DNA of 64,000 nucleotides, taken from the NCBI RefSeq assembly GCF_019578655.1, contig NC_063256.1, forward strand, positions 21,676,005 through 21,740,004, in the 5' to 3' direction. The notes below the pieces were generated by a model, which did no database searches, was not told the DNA's origin, and was given only the letters and a program-made list of their open reading frames with translations. Origin of the DNA: Ricinus communis (lineage: Eukaryota; Streptophyta; Magnoliopsida; Malpighiales; Euphorbiaceae). The translations under genes and the position numbers were made by a program. Shown piece by piece: positions 24,444 through 36,806 of the stretch. Every line of letters starts with the position of its first letter. The first letter of the stretch is position 1.

Positions 24444-25222
24444 TAGAGTATTGAATGATTGCATAAAGATTAAGCTTGATTTAAGTTTAAGTATGTCAAG
24501 ACAGAAAACTGTCAAAATTCTAGCAACCTTGATGTTCTGTATTTTGGACATAACATGCGTTATATAAGTCCAAATTAAGCTTAATTGGTGTCTATGGAAA
24601 TTTTGAAGAGTCCTCTACAACTTTGTAGTTTTCTGATGTTGCTATTTTTACCGTTTTGGTGGCTTAAATTGATCAAACAGATTGCTGCTCGGGTACAACT
24701 AACTGTATGACCCTTGCTCAGTAATTTGGGAATAATTAAATCTATAGAAGTCGGAATTGAGTAATTCTTATTGCATATGAAACTAGACATATAAAAGTAT
24801 ATGTCTATTTAATACGAGATTTTTGTATTAAGCAAATTTTGCCCAGCAATAAATATACTTTGGTACTAAATTCTGTCAAGAAAACAGAGATGTTGGAGAT
24901 TAGTTTTATGCAATTTGGTTGTATATGAACTCTAGCTTTTAGCAGTTCTATCAGGTTGGGCCAGTTTTCTGGAGTCTCCTCCTGATGTATTTTGTATGCA
25001 GTTATGTGATGTATATGGAAGTGTGCCTTGTAAGGCATAAGAAGATGTTTTTAATACTTGTTAAATGATGTTTAAGTATAATCATATGTTTATATGTTAA
25101 TAACCTTATGTCTTGATTCTTAACAATCTGCATATTGACCTATCTACATGTAGTATATAGTCTACAACGCTTGTATGCTACCTGGCTAATGTCTGTTGGT
25201 TAGCATGTTACAGGGGTTGACA
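24444..25222 (+). repeat. 5' LTR of Tekay-like element, truncated and deleted
   Basis: Matches the 3' LTR from about 30685. The first 670 bases are missing, and a second gap of about 870 bases (3' LTR positions about 31154-32021) removes the middle, including the TATA-like tatatatataaag. Without that part it is unlikely to drive transcription. It ends TTGACA next to the primer site. Confidence 0.88.
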
Positions 25223-25227
25223 TTTAG

Positions 25228-25240
25228 TGGTATCAGAGTA
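25228..25240 (+). other. Primer binding site, tRNA-iMet type
   Basis: TGGTATCAGAGTA lies five bases after the LTR end. Plant LTR elements commonly use TGGTATCAGAGC, complementary to the 3' end of initiator methionine tRNA; the match holds for the first eleven bases. Confidence 0.85.
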
Positions 25241-25339
25241 GGGATTAGATTCATTAGGAGTAGATTCATGTTGCACATGATTAAGCATATGACATATGTT
25301 CTTTGAACTTGATTGAGTGTTTGCATTTCATTTATATAG

Positions 25340-28300
25340 ATGGAGAGATAAGAAGAACACGCAGCTAGCCTAGATAAGTCATTAGAGTCTCTGCATGGCC
25401 ATGAAAATGCATCTGAACATGATCAACATGATGAGCATGAGCTACATTCTGAAAATACTGCACAATCGAATGTACAAAATGTTATGGAACAGTTTATGGA
25501 TTTTCTGATGCAAAGGGTAGCTCGACAACAAGCACCAGCGCCTCAGACTCAACAACAAAAGGTCGTGATAGATAAGAATTATGAAAGGGTTAGGAAACAA
25601 GGTGCTAATGTTTTTCAGGGTACTACTGATCCTACTGAGGCTGAGGAATGGTTACGAAATACAGAAAGGGTGTTGGACAAATTTAATTGCACATCAGAAC
25701 AGAGGCTTCTATATGCAGTGTCTTTAACAGAAAAAGATGCACTTGATTGGTGGGAAACAGTTTTAAGAAGCAGAGATCGACCAATGACTTTGATTTGGAA
25801 TGATTTCTTAAGAGAATTTACTGAGAAGTATACTCTAGAAATTTATAGAGATAGAAAGAAGCTTGAATTTCTTCTGTTGAAGCAGAATGATATGTCAGTT
25901 GCAGAGTACGAAGTTCAATTTGTGAGATTATCTAAGTATGCACCAGAAGAAATAGCCACAAAAGAACTGAAAAGGAAGAAATTTGAGATGGGCTTGAGGG
26001 TTGACATTCGGGAGAAAATGGCAGTGAAACTTCAGAATTACAATGCCTCAATTGAAGCTGCTTTGAGAGCTGAAGAAACATCATTTGAAAATAATACTAT
26101 GGAAGCTAAAAAGAAGAAAATCATTGGTACTTATAGTAATCCTCCAAGACAGATTAGTATTTCTTCGTTCAGAGGCTCTAATTCACAGAGGAGTAGTTAT
26201 CGTGGATGAGGTTTTGGTGGTCAGTCTAGTAGATCCTCCACAGTACCTTATAGTATATGTGGATACAATTCATCCAGACTTGAGGGAGGACAAGTTTTGG
26301 CCAGTAAAGGGTTTGCTCCTGTTTGTCCTACGTGCAATAGGAGACATACTGGAGAATGTTGGGGACCTAGACCAGTAGTATGTTTCACTTGTAGTAGGCC
26401 AGGACATTATTCTAAAGATTGTCCTATGAGAAGAAATCATGTTGGAGAATCTTATACAGTAGGGCAGAGTAGTTTTGGTGAAAATATTCCAGTTGGTTCA
26501 GGCAGAGGCAGAGGAAGAGGTGGCAGAGGAGGTTTAACTATTTCAGCAACACCAATATAACAGATTGGTCAACCTCAAGCACAAGCTAGAGTATTTGCTA
26601 CTACTAGAAATGAAGCATTTGTAGCATCTGAAGTTGTTACTGGTATACTTTCTATTCATGATTCTGATGCACATGTTCTTATTGATCCTGGATCCACATG
26701 TTCATTCATGTCACATGATTTTGCATCACATGTTCATGGCAATATAGAGGCTTTAGGTTATGATATATATATGTATCTATCCCTGCTGGGGGTATTATAA
26801 CAGTAAATACGATAGTGAGATCATGTCCTATAGTAGTAGATAGTGTCAAACTACATGCAGATTTGGTTGTTATTAATCTTAGAGAGTTTGATGTTATCTT
26901 GGGGATGGATTGGTTGTCAAGGAATCATGCTATTGTTGATTGTAAAATGAAGGAAGTGGCTATAGAAATACAAGGAGAAATGAAAACAGTAATGGTGGGT
27001 GAAAGGAAGACAATTCCTAATTGTTTGATTTCAGTTGTGACTGCATGTCAGTTAGGTAAAGATGGATGTGAAGCATATTTGATTAGTTTTGTAGATACTA
27101 CTAAGGTCAGTCCAGGGGTATTAGACATTCCAGTGGTCAGAGAATTTCCTAACGTATTCTAAAATGATTTGCCTGGTTTGCCACCAAATCAAGAGGTTGA
27201 TTTTGAGATTGACATCATCCTTGGCGCGACACCTATTTCCATTGCACCATACAGAATGGCTCCATTGGAATTGAGAGAATTGAAGAAGCAATTAAAAGAG
27301 TTGCTTGATAAAGGTTTCATTAGGCCAAGTACTTCAAATTGGGGAGCACCAGTTTTGTTTGTGAAGAAAAAGGATGGTAGTATGTGATTATGTATTGAGT
27401 ATAGGCAATTGAATAGAATTACAGTGAAGAATAAATATCCATTACCGAGAATTGATGATTTCCTTGATTAGTTAAAAGGTGCAACTATGTTCTCTAAAAT
27501 TGATTTAAGATCAGGTTATTGGCAACTCCGGGTTGAAGAGAAATCTATTGCCAAGACAGCATTCAGAACAAGGTATGGGCATTATAAATTTATTATGATG
27601 CCATTTGGGTTAACAAATGCTCCTGTTGCTTTTATGTCACTAATGAACAAGACTTTCCAGCCATATTTAGATCACTTTGTTATTATGTTCATTGATGATA
27701 TTCTGATTTAGTCTAGAAGCCTAGAAGAACATGAACAACACTTGAGAATTGTTTTACAAATTTTGAGGGAAAAATAGTTGTATGCAAAATTCAACAAATG
27801 CGAGTTTTGGATGGAGAAAATTGCATTCTTAGGGCATATTATTTCTAAACATGGAGTGCAACCAGATTCATCAAAGATTAAAGCAATTATTGAATAGGAA
27901 CTGCCTAGAAATGTTTCTGAAGTTCAAAGTTTTCTTGGGTTAGCTGGCTATTATAGAAGATTTATAAAAGATTTTTCAGTTATTGCTAAGCCTCTCACAG
28001 CTTTGTTAAAGAAGAATGTGCCATTCCAGTGGACTGAATTGTGTGATCAAAATTTTCAAGAGTTGAAGAAAAGGCTTACTACTACACCAATACTTGCATT
28101 GCCATCTGAAAATGAAGGTTATGTTGTATATATTGATGCTTCTAAACAATTGCGACCTCATGAGCTTAATTATCCTACGCATGATCTTGAATTAGCAGCT
28201 ATTATACATGCATTGAAGATATGGTGACATTATTTATACAGGGAGACATTTCAGATATTTACTTATCATAAGAGTTTGAAATATATCCCTATGTAAAAAG

Positions 28301-29997
28301 AGTTGAATCTGAGACAATGAAGATGGATTGAGCTTCTGAAGGATTATGATTGCACTATTGATTATCATCCTGGAAAAGCAAATGTTGTTGCTAATGCTTT
28401 AAGTAGGAAGACAGTGGAAATTTTTTCAAGTATGATTTGTTACAATGTGGAATATTTATTTGCACTTAGAGCTATGGATGTGAAGTTTTATGTTTATGAC
28501 GATGTTCTGTTAGCCACATTACCAGTAAAGCCTTTGATTGGAGATAAAATTAAAGATGCACAGTGTGAAGATTCTTATTTGCAAAGGATGAAGGGTAGAG
28601 TACAAGAAGGAAAGAATACACAATTTGTGTTGAAAGATGATGGTGTGTTATTGAATAGAAATCGTGTATGTGTACCTGATGTAGGGGATTTAAGAAAGGA
28701 AATCATGCATGAAGCGCACTATGCACCTTATACAATGCATCCTGGAAGTACCAAAATGTAAAAAAATTTGAAGCCTTATTATTGGTGGCCGACAATGAAG
28801 AAGGATGTGGCAGAATTTATCAATAAGTGTTTGACATGTCAGCAAGTGAAAGGAGAGCACCAGGCACCTGTAGGTAAACTTTATTCTTTATCTATACCTG
28901 TGTGAAAGTGGGGCAAGATTACTATGGATTTTGTTATGGGATTGCCGCATACATTTAACAAGCATGACATTATTTGGGTAATTGTTGATCGACTTACTAA
29001 ATGTGCTCATTTCTTACCTATGAAGCAAACAGATTCACTTGATAAACTTGCTAAATTGTATACTTCTGAGATTGTTAGATTGCATGGTTTGCCTATATGT
29101 ATTGTATCAGATAGAGATCCTAGATTTACTTCTCGTTTCTGGGAGAGTTTGTAGAAAGCACATAGTACTAAGCTTCATTTCAGTACAGCTTTTCATCCTC
29201 AAACATATGGGCAATCAGAAAGAACTATTCAGACATTAGAAGATATGATGAGGGCTTGCACACTTGAGTTCAAGGGTAACTGGGATGATTACTTACCACA
29301 GATGGAATTTGCGTATAATAACAGTTTTCATTCTAGTATCGGTATGGCTCTATATGAAGCTTTGTACGGGAGGAAATGTAGAAGTCTAGTATGCTGGGAT
29401 GTTGAAGGTTTAAGACAGCTTGAAGGTCCAGAATTGGTACAAGAAATAGTGGATAAAATAGAGATAGTTAAATAGAATTTGAAAGTAGCACAGGACAGAC
29501 AAAAGAGTTATGCTGATTTGCATCGAAGGGAAATGGAATATATTGTGGGTGATAAAGTTTTCTTGTGGGTATCACCATGGAAAGGAATATTAAGGTTTGG
29601 TAAACAAAGGAAATTGAGTCCGAGGTATATAGGACCTTATGAAATTATTGAAAGATTTGGACCATTGGCATATAGGTTAGCATTACCTACAGAGTTGTCT
29701 TCTATTCATGATGTTTTTCACGTTTCTATGTTGAGGCGATATAGATCAGATCCTAGTCATATTATTCTAGAGCTAGAGATAGAAATCACAGAAAAGTTGA
29801 CATATGTGGAAGAACCAATAGAAATTCTTGATCGAAGGGTTAAGAAAATGAGAAATAAAGACATTCCTATGGTAAAAATTAAGTGGAGTCATCATTCACC
29901 AAGAGAAGCAACCTGGAAAGTGGAAAAGCATATGAGACAGAAGTATCCGCATCTATTCTATAGTAATGTTGGTGAGTTGTTAAAATTTCGGGGATGA
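25340..29997 (+). pseudogene. Tekay-like gag-pol polyprotein with about 16 stops
   Basis: A single frame from ATG 25340 encodes capsid (NVFQGTTDPTEAEEWLRNTE, about 25604), zinc knuckle CFTCSRPGHYSKDC (26381-26422) and protease LIDPGSTCSF (about 26678). One frameshift in a TA run near 26762-26775 changes frame. RT then follows ([14 protein letters not shown] 27490; FIDDILI 27691), RNase H, integrase HHCC (28710-28850), a core with [17 protein letters not shown] and MEFAYNNSFHS, and a chromodomain-like end (29800-29970, EEPIEILDRR and REATWKVE). RNase H lost roughly 18 residues in frame after YIDASK (28125-28150). Stops include 25349, 26207, 26558, 27160, 27385, 27709, 28225, 28903, 29152 and 29473. 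Confidence 0.92.
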
Positions 29998-30003
29998 AAT
30001 TCT

Positions 30004-30018
30004 TAAGGAAAGGAGAGT
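30004..30018 (+). other. Polypurine tract of Tekay-like element
   Basis: The purine-rich taaggaaaggagagt sits immediately before the 3' LTR start TGTAACGCC. In LTR elements this RNase H-resistant tract primes second-strand DNA. Confidence 0.85.
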
Positions 30019-32326
30019 TGTAACGCCTGCATTTTCTCATCATACATGTTATGTGCATTTACATTTAATCATTGGGCATATGATGGTATATTAATAATAT
30101 TTTTATTTTATGAGAATAGATATATATTAATTATAAGTAGAGAATAAGAAGCATGATATTAGATTATTAATTTAGATAAGTTGATTAAGTACTTGGTTTA
30201 GGTGTATTAAGCCTTAAGACTCAATTAAACCAATAGTTGAAGGTTGGGTAAATATATTGGACTTAAAAGATACAATTAAAAGTTAATACCTATGTATGGT
30301 TAGTAAGAATTAACTTAGGATGATAAAACTAGTTTAAGTAGGTGGTGGCATTGAGAGATGAATCTTGGAAATTGGAACAATGAGCAAGCTCATTTTACCT
30401 CTTCATTTCTCTAAAATTCGTACATGGCCAAAAACTCAAAATTTGGAACAAGAGAGAGGAGTGAAATACCTAGAATAACTTAAGATTAAGATAGGATTTT
30501 ACCAACTATTAAAGGAGCCAAGCTAAAGCTAAAGGATTTGAGCATATTAGCAACCCAAAAGCTGAAATTGGTGAGTTGTTACTTGAGTATTATTAATTTG
30601 TCATTAGGGTTCTTGATTATAAATTGGAAAAACTTCAATTAATGCTTTCATTGATTAATTAAAGGTCTGATTATCATGAATTAGTAGAGTATTGAATGAT
30701 TGCATAGAGATTAAGCTTGATTTAAGTTTAAGAATGTCAAGACAGAAAACTGTCAAAATTCCAGCAACCTTGATGTTATGTATTTTGGGCATAAAATGCG
30801 TTATATAAGTCTAAATTAAGCTTAATTGGTGTCTATGGAAATTAAGAGTCCTCTATAACTTTGTACTTTTGTTATTTTGCTATTTTTCCCATTTTGGTTA
30901 CTTAAATTGAGCAAACAGATTGCTACTCGGGTACAACTAGCTGTATGACCCTTGCTCAGTAATTTGGGAATAATTAAATCTATAGAAGTCGGAATTGAGT
31001 AATTCTTCTTGCATATGAAACTAGACGTATAAAAGTATATGTCTATTTAATACGAGATTTTTGTATTAAGCAAATTTTGCCCAGCAATAAATATACTTTG
31101 GTACTAAATTCTATCAAGAAAACAGAGATGTTGGAGATTAGTTTTATGCAATTTATTTGATGGTAATTTGAGTTAAATTGGTATATAGCTAGATGGAACA
31201 CGTTTATATGATATTAAAACACTAATTGAGAGTCTTAGAGGGAGAGTTAGACCTATGAATTAGAGAGGGGATGATCTTGTAATTCATTAGAACTAGCATT
31301 TACATGAATATTTGGAATATGCATGAAATGTGAATTGGTGAATGCGTTAACAGGAACTCAAAGGCTTGGAAAGGAAGTTGTGGAGAAAGGAGGTTCTTCT
31401 ATGCTGAAGGAATAAGTGTATTTTGAGTAACTAAATAGTTAATATTTGTTATATTCATATATTTAATCAAATGTTTTGCGAATGGTTGTGTTTGCTTAAT
31501 ATTGTGTTATGTTTGAATGAATGAGATGGAAATGATTGGTGTTGAGTGGAACAATTGTTATTGCTTGAATATGATATAAGTGAAATGATTGAATTGTGAT
31601 GTTAAGTGCATATGTGCATGTGAATGGTGGATTCCCCTGTGAAAAGAAATATATATATAAAGCCTTGGGAGGCTAAAGCCTAGAGAGGCTATAAAAGTGT
31701 GTAATGTGAGGATGAGGCGGATTAGCTTACGTGTGCGATAGGTGAGGATGAGGCGGAGCAGCATATTAAAGGGGATCCACAAGCCGTGAGAACTAACCAT
31801 AATTGCTGAATTGTATTTTTTTTCTATGATGGTTGTAATGAATTGAGTAGAATTGTATGAATTTATGCCTAAATTATGAATCATGGTAAGTTATGTGATT
31901 GGGTGGAAATTGTATTAAGTGTATGTGATATAGATTATGTTGATTATTTATTTACTGAGCTGGAGGCTCACCCCTCTCCCAAATTTTTCTTTTCAGGTTT
32001 GTAAATAGTACTGTATCCGTTGGTTGTATCTCAAGTCTAGCTTTTAGCAGTTCTGTCAGCTTGGGCCAGTTTTGTGGAGTCTCCTCCTGATGCATTTTGT
32101 ATGCAGTTATGTGATTATATGGAAGTGTGCCTTGTAAGGCATAAGAAGATTTTTGAATACTTGTTAAATGATGTTTATGTATAATCATATGTTTATATGT
32201 TAATAACCTTGTGTCTTGATTCTTAACAATCTGCATATTGACCTATCTACATGTAGTATATATTCTACGACGCTTGTATGCTACCTGGCTAATGTCTGTT
32301 GGTTAGCATGTAATGGGGGTGTGACA
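30019..32326 (+). repeat. 3' LTR of Tekay-like element, complete
   Basis: 2,308 bases, starting TGTAACGCCTGC after the polypurine tract and ending GGGGGTGTGACA. It includes a TATA-like tatatatataaag near 31650 and a twofold tgaggatgaggcgga motif (about 31707-31760). It is the only full LTR of this element; the 5' copy keeps about a third. Confidence 0.9.
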
Positions 32327-33030
32327 CCATACTTTGTCTTAAATGATGTTTTCCACTCATCCACAAATTTCATGCGAATTTGATAACATCCTGAATGCAA
32401 ATCAATCTTAGTAAAGTAACTTGCACCATGCAACTTATCAAGCATATCATCTAACCTCGCTCTCTTTTGTATCTTTATACACTCCTTGATTTTTCCCCCT
32501 CAATTTTGCTACTTTCAGCCTCACTCCTTTTTCTCTCCAATTTACATTGTTCATTATACACTTCTTTTGGAGAAAGAGGTGTAAGTGTGACTTTTCTCCC
32601 ATCTTTTATAAAAGAGTACCTATTAAGGAGCCCATCATGAACATCCCTTCTATCAAATTGCCATAGCCTACATAGCAAGCTATGGCCAACATGCATTGGC
32701 ACTTCATAGCACTTCATCTGAATACCTCCCAATAGTGAAAGTCACAATAACTTGCTTATTCACTTTTATCCCACTACAATTGGTTAACCATAACAACTTA
32801 TAAGGTTTTGGATGCAGAATGAGATTTAATCCTTATTTCCCTTTGCTACTCCATATTATCTTCCTCCTACATTTGCACATTAAGTGTGCGCCTAACAACC
32901 AAAAGATCACCTCCCATAGGACCTTCAATACCATCATCACTATGATCCTATAATGGTGGCATCTCATCTTCACTACTCTCTTCACTTGCTGTTTCTATCT
33001 CACCATGCTCCCTAGCAACCATTGTCCTCT
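32327..33030 (-). pseudogene. Protease-linker-RT remnant of element 3
   Basis: After the zinc knuckle the minus strand reads GGDLLVVRRTLNVQM, then jumps to KPYKLLWLTN. The protease catalytic DGS block between these is missing. A linker (WQFDRRDVHDGLLNRYSF; 32475-32732) joins directly, near 32460, to [20 protein letters not shown] and [18 protein letters not shown]. The N-terminal third of RT is therefore deleted too. RT ends at 32327 where the Tekay-like LTR begins. Confidence 0.8.
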
Positions 33031-33034
33031 TATT

Positions 33035-34180
33035 AGGACATTGTGAAGCAATGTGCCCATGCCCTAAATATTTGAAGCATTTAATGTCCAAATTTTTCCC
33101 TTTGTTAGCTTCATTTGTGTTGGTCTCCTTGTTGCCTAAGACATTCTTACTCTTATTCCCATCAAAAACAGCCTTATCATCTCGTCTTTTATTTTCTTTC
33201 TATTGATTAGACCAATTAGGCCTACTTGAAGTGCTTTTCTATTCAAACCTTGCTGCTCCCCTTGGTTTTAATTGCTTTTCAACCTTATTTGCAAGATTAA
33301 ATAACTCCTCAAGTTCTACATAATGTTGCAGTTCGACCCTATTTGCAATCTCCTTATTAAGCCCACAAATAAAACCTGTTATCATAGCTTCCCTATCTTC
33401 ATCCAAATCAGTCCTTGTCATGAGCATCTCCAATTCCTTATAATAACCCTCTATGCTTTTTGTACCTTGCTTCAAAGCATAGAGTCTTTGATGTAACTCC
33501 CTATGATAATGTCTAGGTACAAAACGTCTTATCATGATGGTTTAAAGAACATGCCAAGTATCAATAGGCTCTTCCATGTTTCTTCTCCTACTCACCATCA
33601 ATTGATCCCACCATACTATTGCATACTCAGAAAATTGAGTAACCACTAACTTTACCTTCTTCTCCTCATAAAAGTTATGATAATCAAAGATAAGGACTAC
33701 TTGCTTTTCCCACTCTAAATATGCCTCCGGATCTTGTTTTCCTAAAATGGTAGGAATCCTAAGTTTGATGCTACCCATATTCCTATCCACATCATCATTA
33801 TACCCATAATAACCACCAAACTCACCTCTGCAATTCCCTCTACCCATTGCGTTGTTTTGGCCTCCCCTAGCTTCTCTACCCATGCCACGGCCAACACCTA
33901 TAATTATTGCATTATCATCATCATCATAATCTAGTTCTAAGTCTTCCTTAATGCCTACCATGCTCTGCCTATCATTTCCTAAATAAGCATTAGCATTGAT
34001 TTGCTTTAATATGGCTCTTTGGTTGGTTGTCATATCTAACCGCATCCTCTCTACAGCCTCATTGATGTTCATTATGCTCCATTGCACTCTTTCATTTTCA
34101 TGCATTTGTGCCACGGATATGCCATGATTAACTTGAGGCACATTCTCCTCTCTCCCACCTCCACTAAAGGTATTTGACAT
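33035..34180 (-). pseudogene. CRM-like gag, nearly complete, of element 3
   Basis: The best preserved gag in the window: ATG at 34180, about 310 residues in one frame with a single stop near 33540. It holds an N-terminal region with a helix (NINEAVERMRLDMTTNQRAI), an acidic run (DLELDYDDDDNAI), a glycine/arginine-rich patch, and the capsid core (DPEAYLEWEKQVVLIF...AIVWWDQL). The second capsid half follows (YHRELHQRLYALKQGTKSIE), then a basic spacer. The zinc knuckle (33040-33081) reads CFKYLGHGHIASQC, with tyrosine in place of the second cysteine. Gag forms the particle that packages element RNA. An acceptor-like tttttcttacag lies just before the start codon. Confidence 0.88.
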
Positions 34181-34256
34181 TGCTGTAAGAAAAAGTCAGT
34201 ATGCAAAAACAAGAATTAAAAGTATTAGTACCTCACTAATCGCACCTTAATATAGA

Positions 34257-35645
34257 TGATTCTATGCATGTTTATTGACTGTTTATCAGTCGTTTATTCG
34301 TATATTTGAGTCATATTTAATCCTGTTTGATCGTACTTTGGTATGTTTATGAGTTTTCAGGTTTTCAGACTCCTTGATGGGAAATTGATTGATTTTCGGG
34401 CAGAAACCAAGCTATTTTGATGACTTAAACATATTAGATGTTCGTCGGAGTCGATTCCTTGTTGGCGCGCATTTCAAGGCTTTTGCATCGGCCATTGCAC
34501 GGCCCATTGCACAGCTTCCCTTGGATGGTTTTGAAGATTTGCATTTTTGGATGTATGTGGCCGTGGCACGGGCAGTGCATATTTGCACGGGCCGTGGCAC
34601 GGGCTATGGCACTTCTACCTATAAATAGGCACACGCAAAATGAGACAGGGTTTTGCTTCTAACTTTTGGACTTCTCTACGCGCGCGACCCTTTACTTCTA
34701 CACCTCTGTTCTTGACATTTTAGGAGACCAAACATCATTTCAAAGGATTGATTTGGGAGATTCAAGCAAAGATTAAAGGTTCCAGATGATTGATTGAGAC
34801 ATCAGAGATCCATACTTGAGGCTGGTTTTAGAGTTGGTGCTTGCAACATTTCCACTCTGATTCGAGAGAAGAGGGGTTACATGTTCCATTTCCTTTTCTG
34901 TTATTTATTTCCTTTTGTATTTGTTTCTTTCATTATGAGTAGCTAAGGCTACCAAACCCATTAGGGTTTACCTTTATTGATAGATTATGCTTATTTGTTA
35001 GATTTGTATTTGCCATTCTTGTAATCTGCTTGCTATTGATTAATAAAGTTTAATTTAGTTAATTTGAGACGTTGAATTAATTATCTTTTAGGTTATTTCT
35101 TGACATTGAGAAATGCTTGTTACAAATGGAATTTGAATAGTAAGAACTGGTAGTTAACACTTAAAGATAAGGTTAATTTACTTGCCGGATTAAGAATTAA
35201 CAACTCTTAATAGTTCTAAATCACGCTTAATGCTAATCTGTAATAATCTGATAGAAAGAGATTCCATTAGGTTAGTGCAAGTTTAGGAACTCGGTGAGCT
35301 CGAGAGAGGAACCGAGTTCGATTCAGGATTTAGGCACGGGTAAGCAAGATTGGTAATTTATAAAATAAACCTTTAGAATTCCATCATTTAGGTCCCCTTT
35401 GGGTTTGTTTCTCTTGTTGCAGTTGTCTTTCGATTGTTAGTTGCTATTCATTTATTTATTTGCATTCATAGTCATTAGTTAGTTAGTTTAGACTTCTCAC
35501 ACCCTATTTCAAACTAGATAACATAGCGAACAGTAGTAACTCTAGGTTCACCCGATCTCCAGGGATAGGACCTTGATACTCACTAGTGCTAGGCCGCATC
35601 GATAGGTTCACTGCCTTAGGTGTAGGTTGTATCAGTAGACCATCA
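34257..35645 (+). repeat. LTR-D inserted in element 3 leader
   Basis: Starts TGATTCTATGCATG and ends GTAGACCATCA. It resembles the solo LTR-D at 42375-43829 along its length (shared ggtgagctcgagagag block, ttaattctta block and final tagg..cactgccttag block). A TATA box cctataaatagg (about 34617-34629) shows plus orientation. A local GC-rich cluster of ggccgtggcacggg-type motifs lies at 34480-34610. No clean target duplication was found at this copy. Its short frames on both strands come from the GC-rich cluster and show no protein similarity I recognise. Confidence 0.72.
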
Positions 35646-35985
35646 CACCCTTACGTGTCTACTCTCCAAAAATGGGGTTTTGCTCTTATGTTTACACACA
35701 ATAAGGTTAACACTCCAGGCTGAAACTCACACCACTCGACTTGGTCTCAAGTGTTCTTATGTGAATTAAGAACTCACACACAAAGTTCAAACTATACAAG
35801 CAACACATAAAGAATCAAGCTTTAAAAGTCTAGTTGAAGTAAGTGGGTAAAAATGAAGAATTTCAAGCAAAACAGTAATGAAATCAAGAAAAATAGGAGT
35901 CAAGGATAATAGACAACTCAAATAGATTCAATATACATGTGAAAGAATTCATCTAAAATGCAAAGATTTAAGGAAAATCGTTCAA
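35646..35985 (-). other. Likely leader or LTR remnant of element 3
   Basis: On the minus strand this would lie upstream of the LTR-D insertion and the gag of element 3. Joining both flanks would place it about 75 bases before gag. It contains no frame and no recognisable LTR-A/B/C sequence. It ends where minus-oriented 1-kb repeat begins. Confidence 0.35.
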
Positions 35986-36806
35986 GAATCAAGAAAGTAT
36001 GGAAGAGAACAAAGAACTTTTGAATTCTTTCCTTATTGGATCTGAAATCTTATCTATGTAATCATTTTGTTCATCTCTTTTGTGCCTCTCTTTCTAATCT
36101 CTGTTTAGTATGATGGTTTGGTTTTATTTGGAAAGCAGAAACACGAGTGTTGTATGGAAGCATGTGGAAGCGGCAATTGTAGGCACCGATTCAATGCTTG
36201 GATAAATGCGAAGAAAGAAAATTAGTTAATCAAGTATTGATATCATTCTCTAAATGATATCAGACGAACCTTTTAGAGGAAAGAGGGAACAATTAGAATC
36301 TAGGCATGATCAAAATTTGACCACTCCCATCATTCATTGTTCCTCTAGGCGTAAGGAATGATGGGGATGTAGTTGTCAAGCTTGACCAATGGCATTGGGG
36401 CTTATCTTGATGATCATCTAGGATGAGACATAAATCACTCGCGTAAGGGAGAAATCATGTTGTTTTCAGTTAATCCAAGGGTAAAACAATTAGGAATGCG
36501 AGTTTTTTTTTATGTTTGGGATGCATATAATGAAGTAATTTGATTCGGAGCATTATTAGGTTTGCCCATGCGAATTTCCCCTTGTATTCGTTAAGCTAGT
36601 TCTTAAAATTTAGGACTATGAGATTTGTTGAATAGTCAACTCCTCTCTAGTTCTTGATTTGACTTTAGTTTATTTGTTTTTCTCTATTTATTTATTTATA
36701 TTTAGCTTATAGTTTCTTCTTCTTATGGAATGAGGGCTTTTGCACTATAAAAGCAACATGCAACCGAATACTTAAGGCTAATGAGCATATAATTTCAATT
36801 TTTATA
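35986..36806 (-). repeat. 1-kb repeat, array 4a
   Basis: A minus-oriented, nearly whole unit with the accgattcaatgcttggataaatgcg, gatatcattctctaaatgatatcag and gaatgagggcttttgcac segments in reverse order. It ends at aatgagcatataatttc, next to a chimeric LTR piece. Confidence 0.82.

Larger units (their letters stand above)
24444..32326 (+). mobile_element. Tekay/Del-like chromovirus, 5' LTR truncated
   Basis: A sense-strand Ty3/gypsy element with 5' LTR remnant, iMet-type primer site, one gag-pol frame, polypurine tract and a 2,308-base 3' LTR. A chromodomain-like tail after integrase and very long LTRs place it in the Tekay/Del (chromovirus) group. At its 3' end the LTR is followed directly by the RT of element 3, so it inserted there. 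The left end has been removed together with the matching part of element 3, and 1-kb repeat abuts the broken LTR. The LTR parts that can be compared differ by several percent by eye, so it is not recent. Confidence 0.88.
32327..34256 (-). mobile_element. Element 3: CRM-like gypsy element, cut by Tekay-like insertion
   Basis: Minus-strand order is gag (34180 to about 33035), a shortened protease/linker, then a piece of RT ending exactly at the Tekay-like LTR. Everything downstream (rest of RT, RNase H, integrase, 3' LTR) is missing. Upstream of gag, after about 75 bases, an LTR-D interrupts the leader, which seems to resume at 35646. Wording such as DPEAYLEWEKQVVLIFDYHN is CRM-like and close to element 6. 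Confidence 0.82.

Noticed and set aside
34389..34662. Overlapping open frames on both strands in a GC-rich patch
   Set aside because: Low-complexity GC-rich repeats reduce stop codons in all frames; the patch is internal to LTR-D and is not coding in the other copy.
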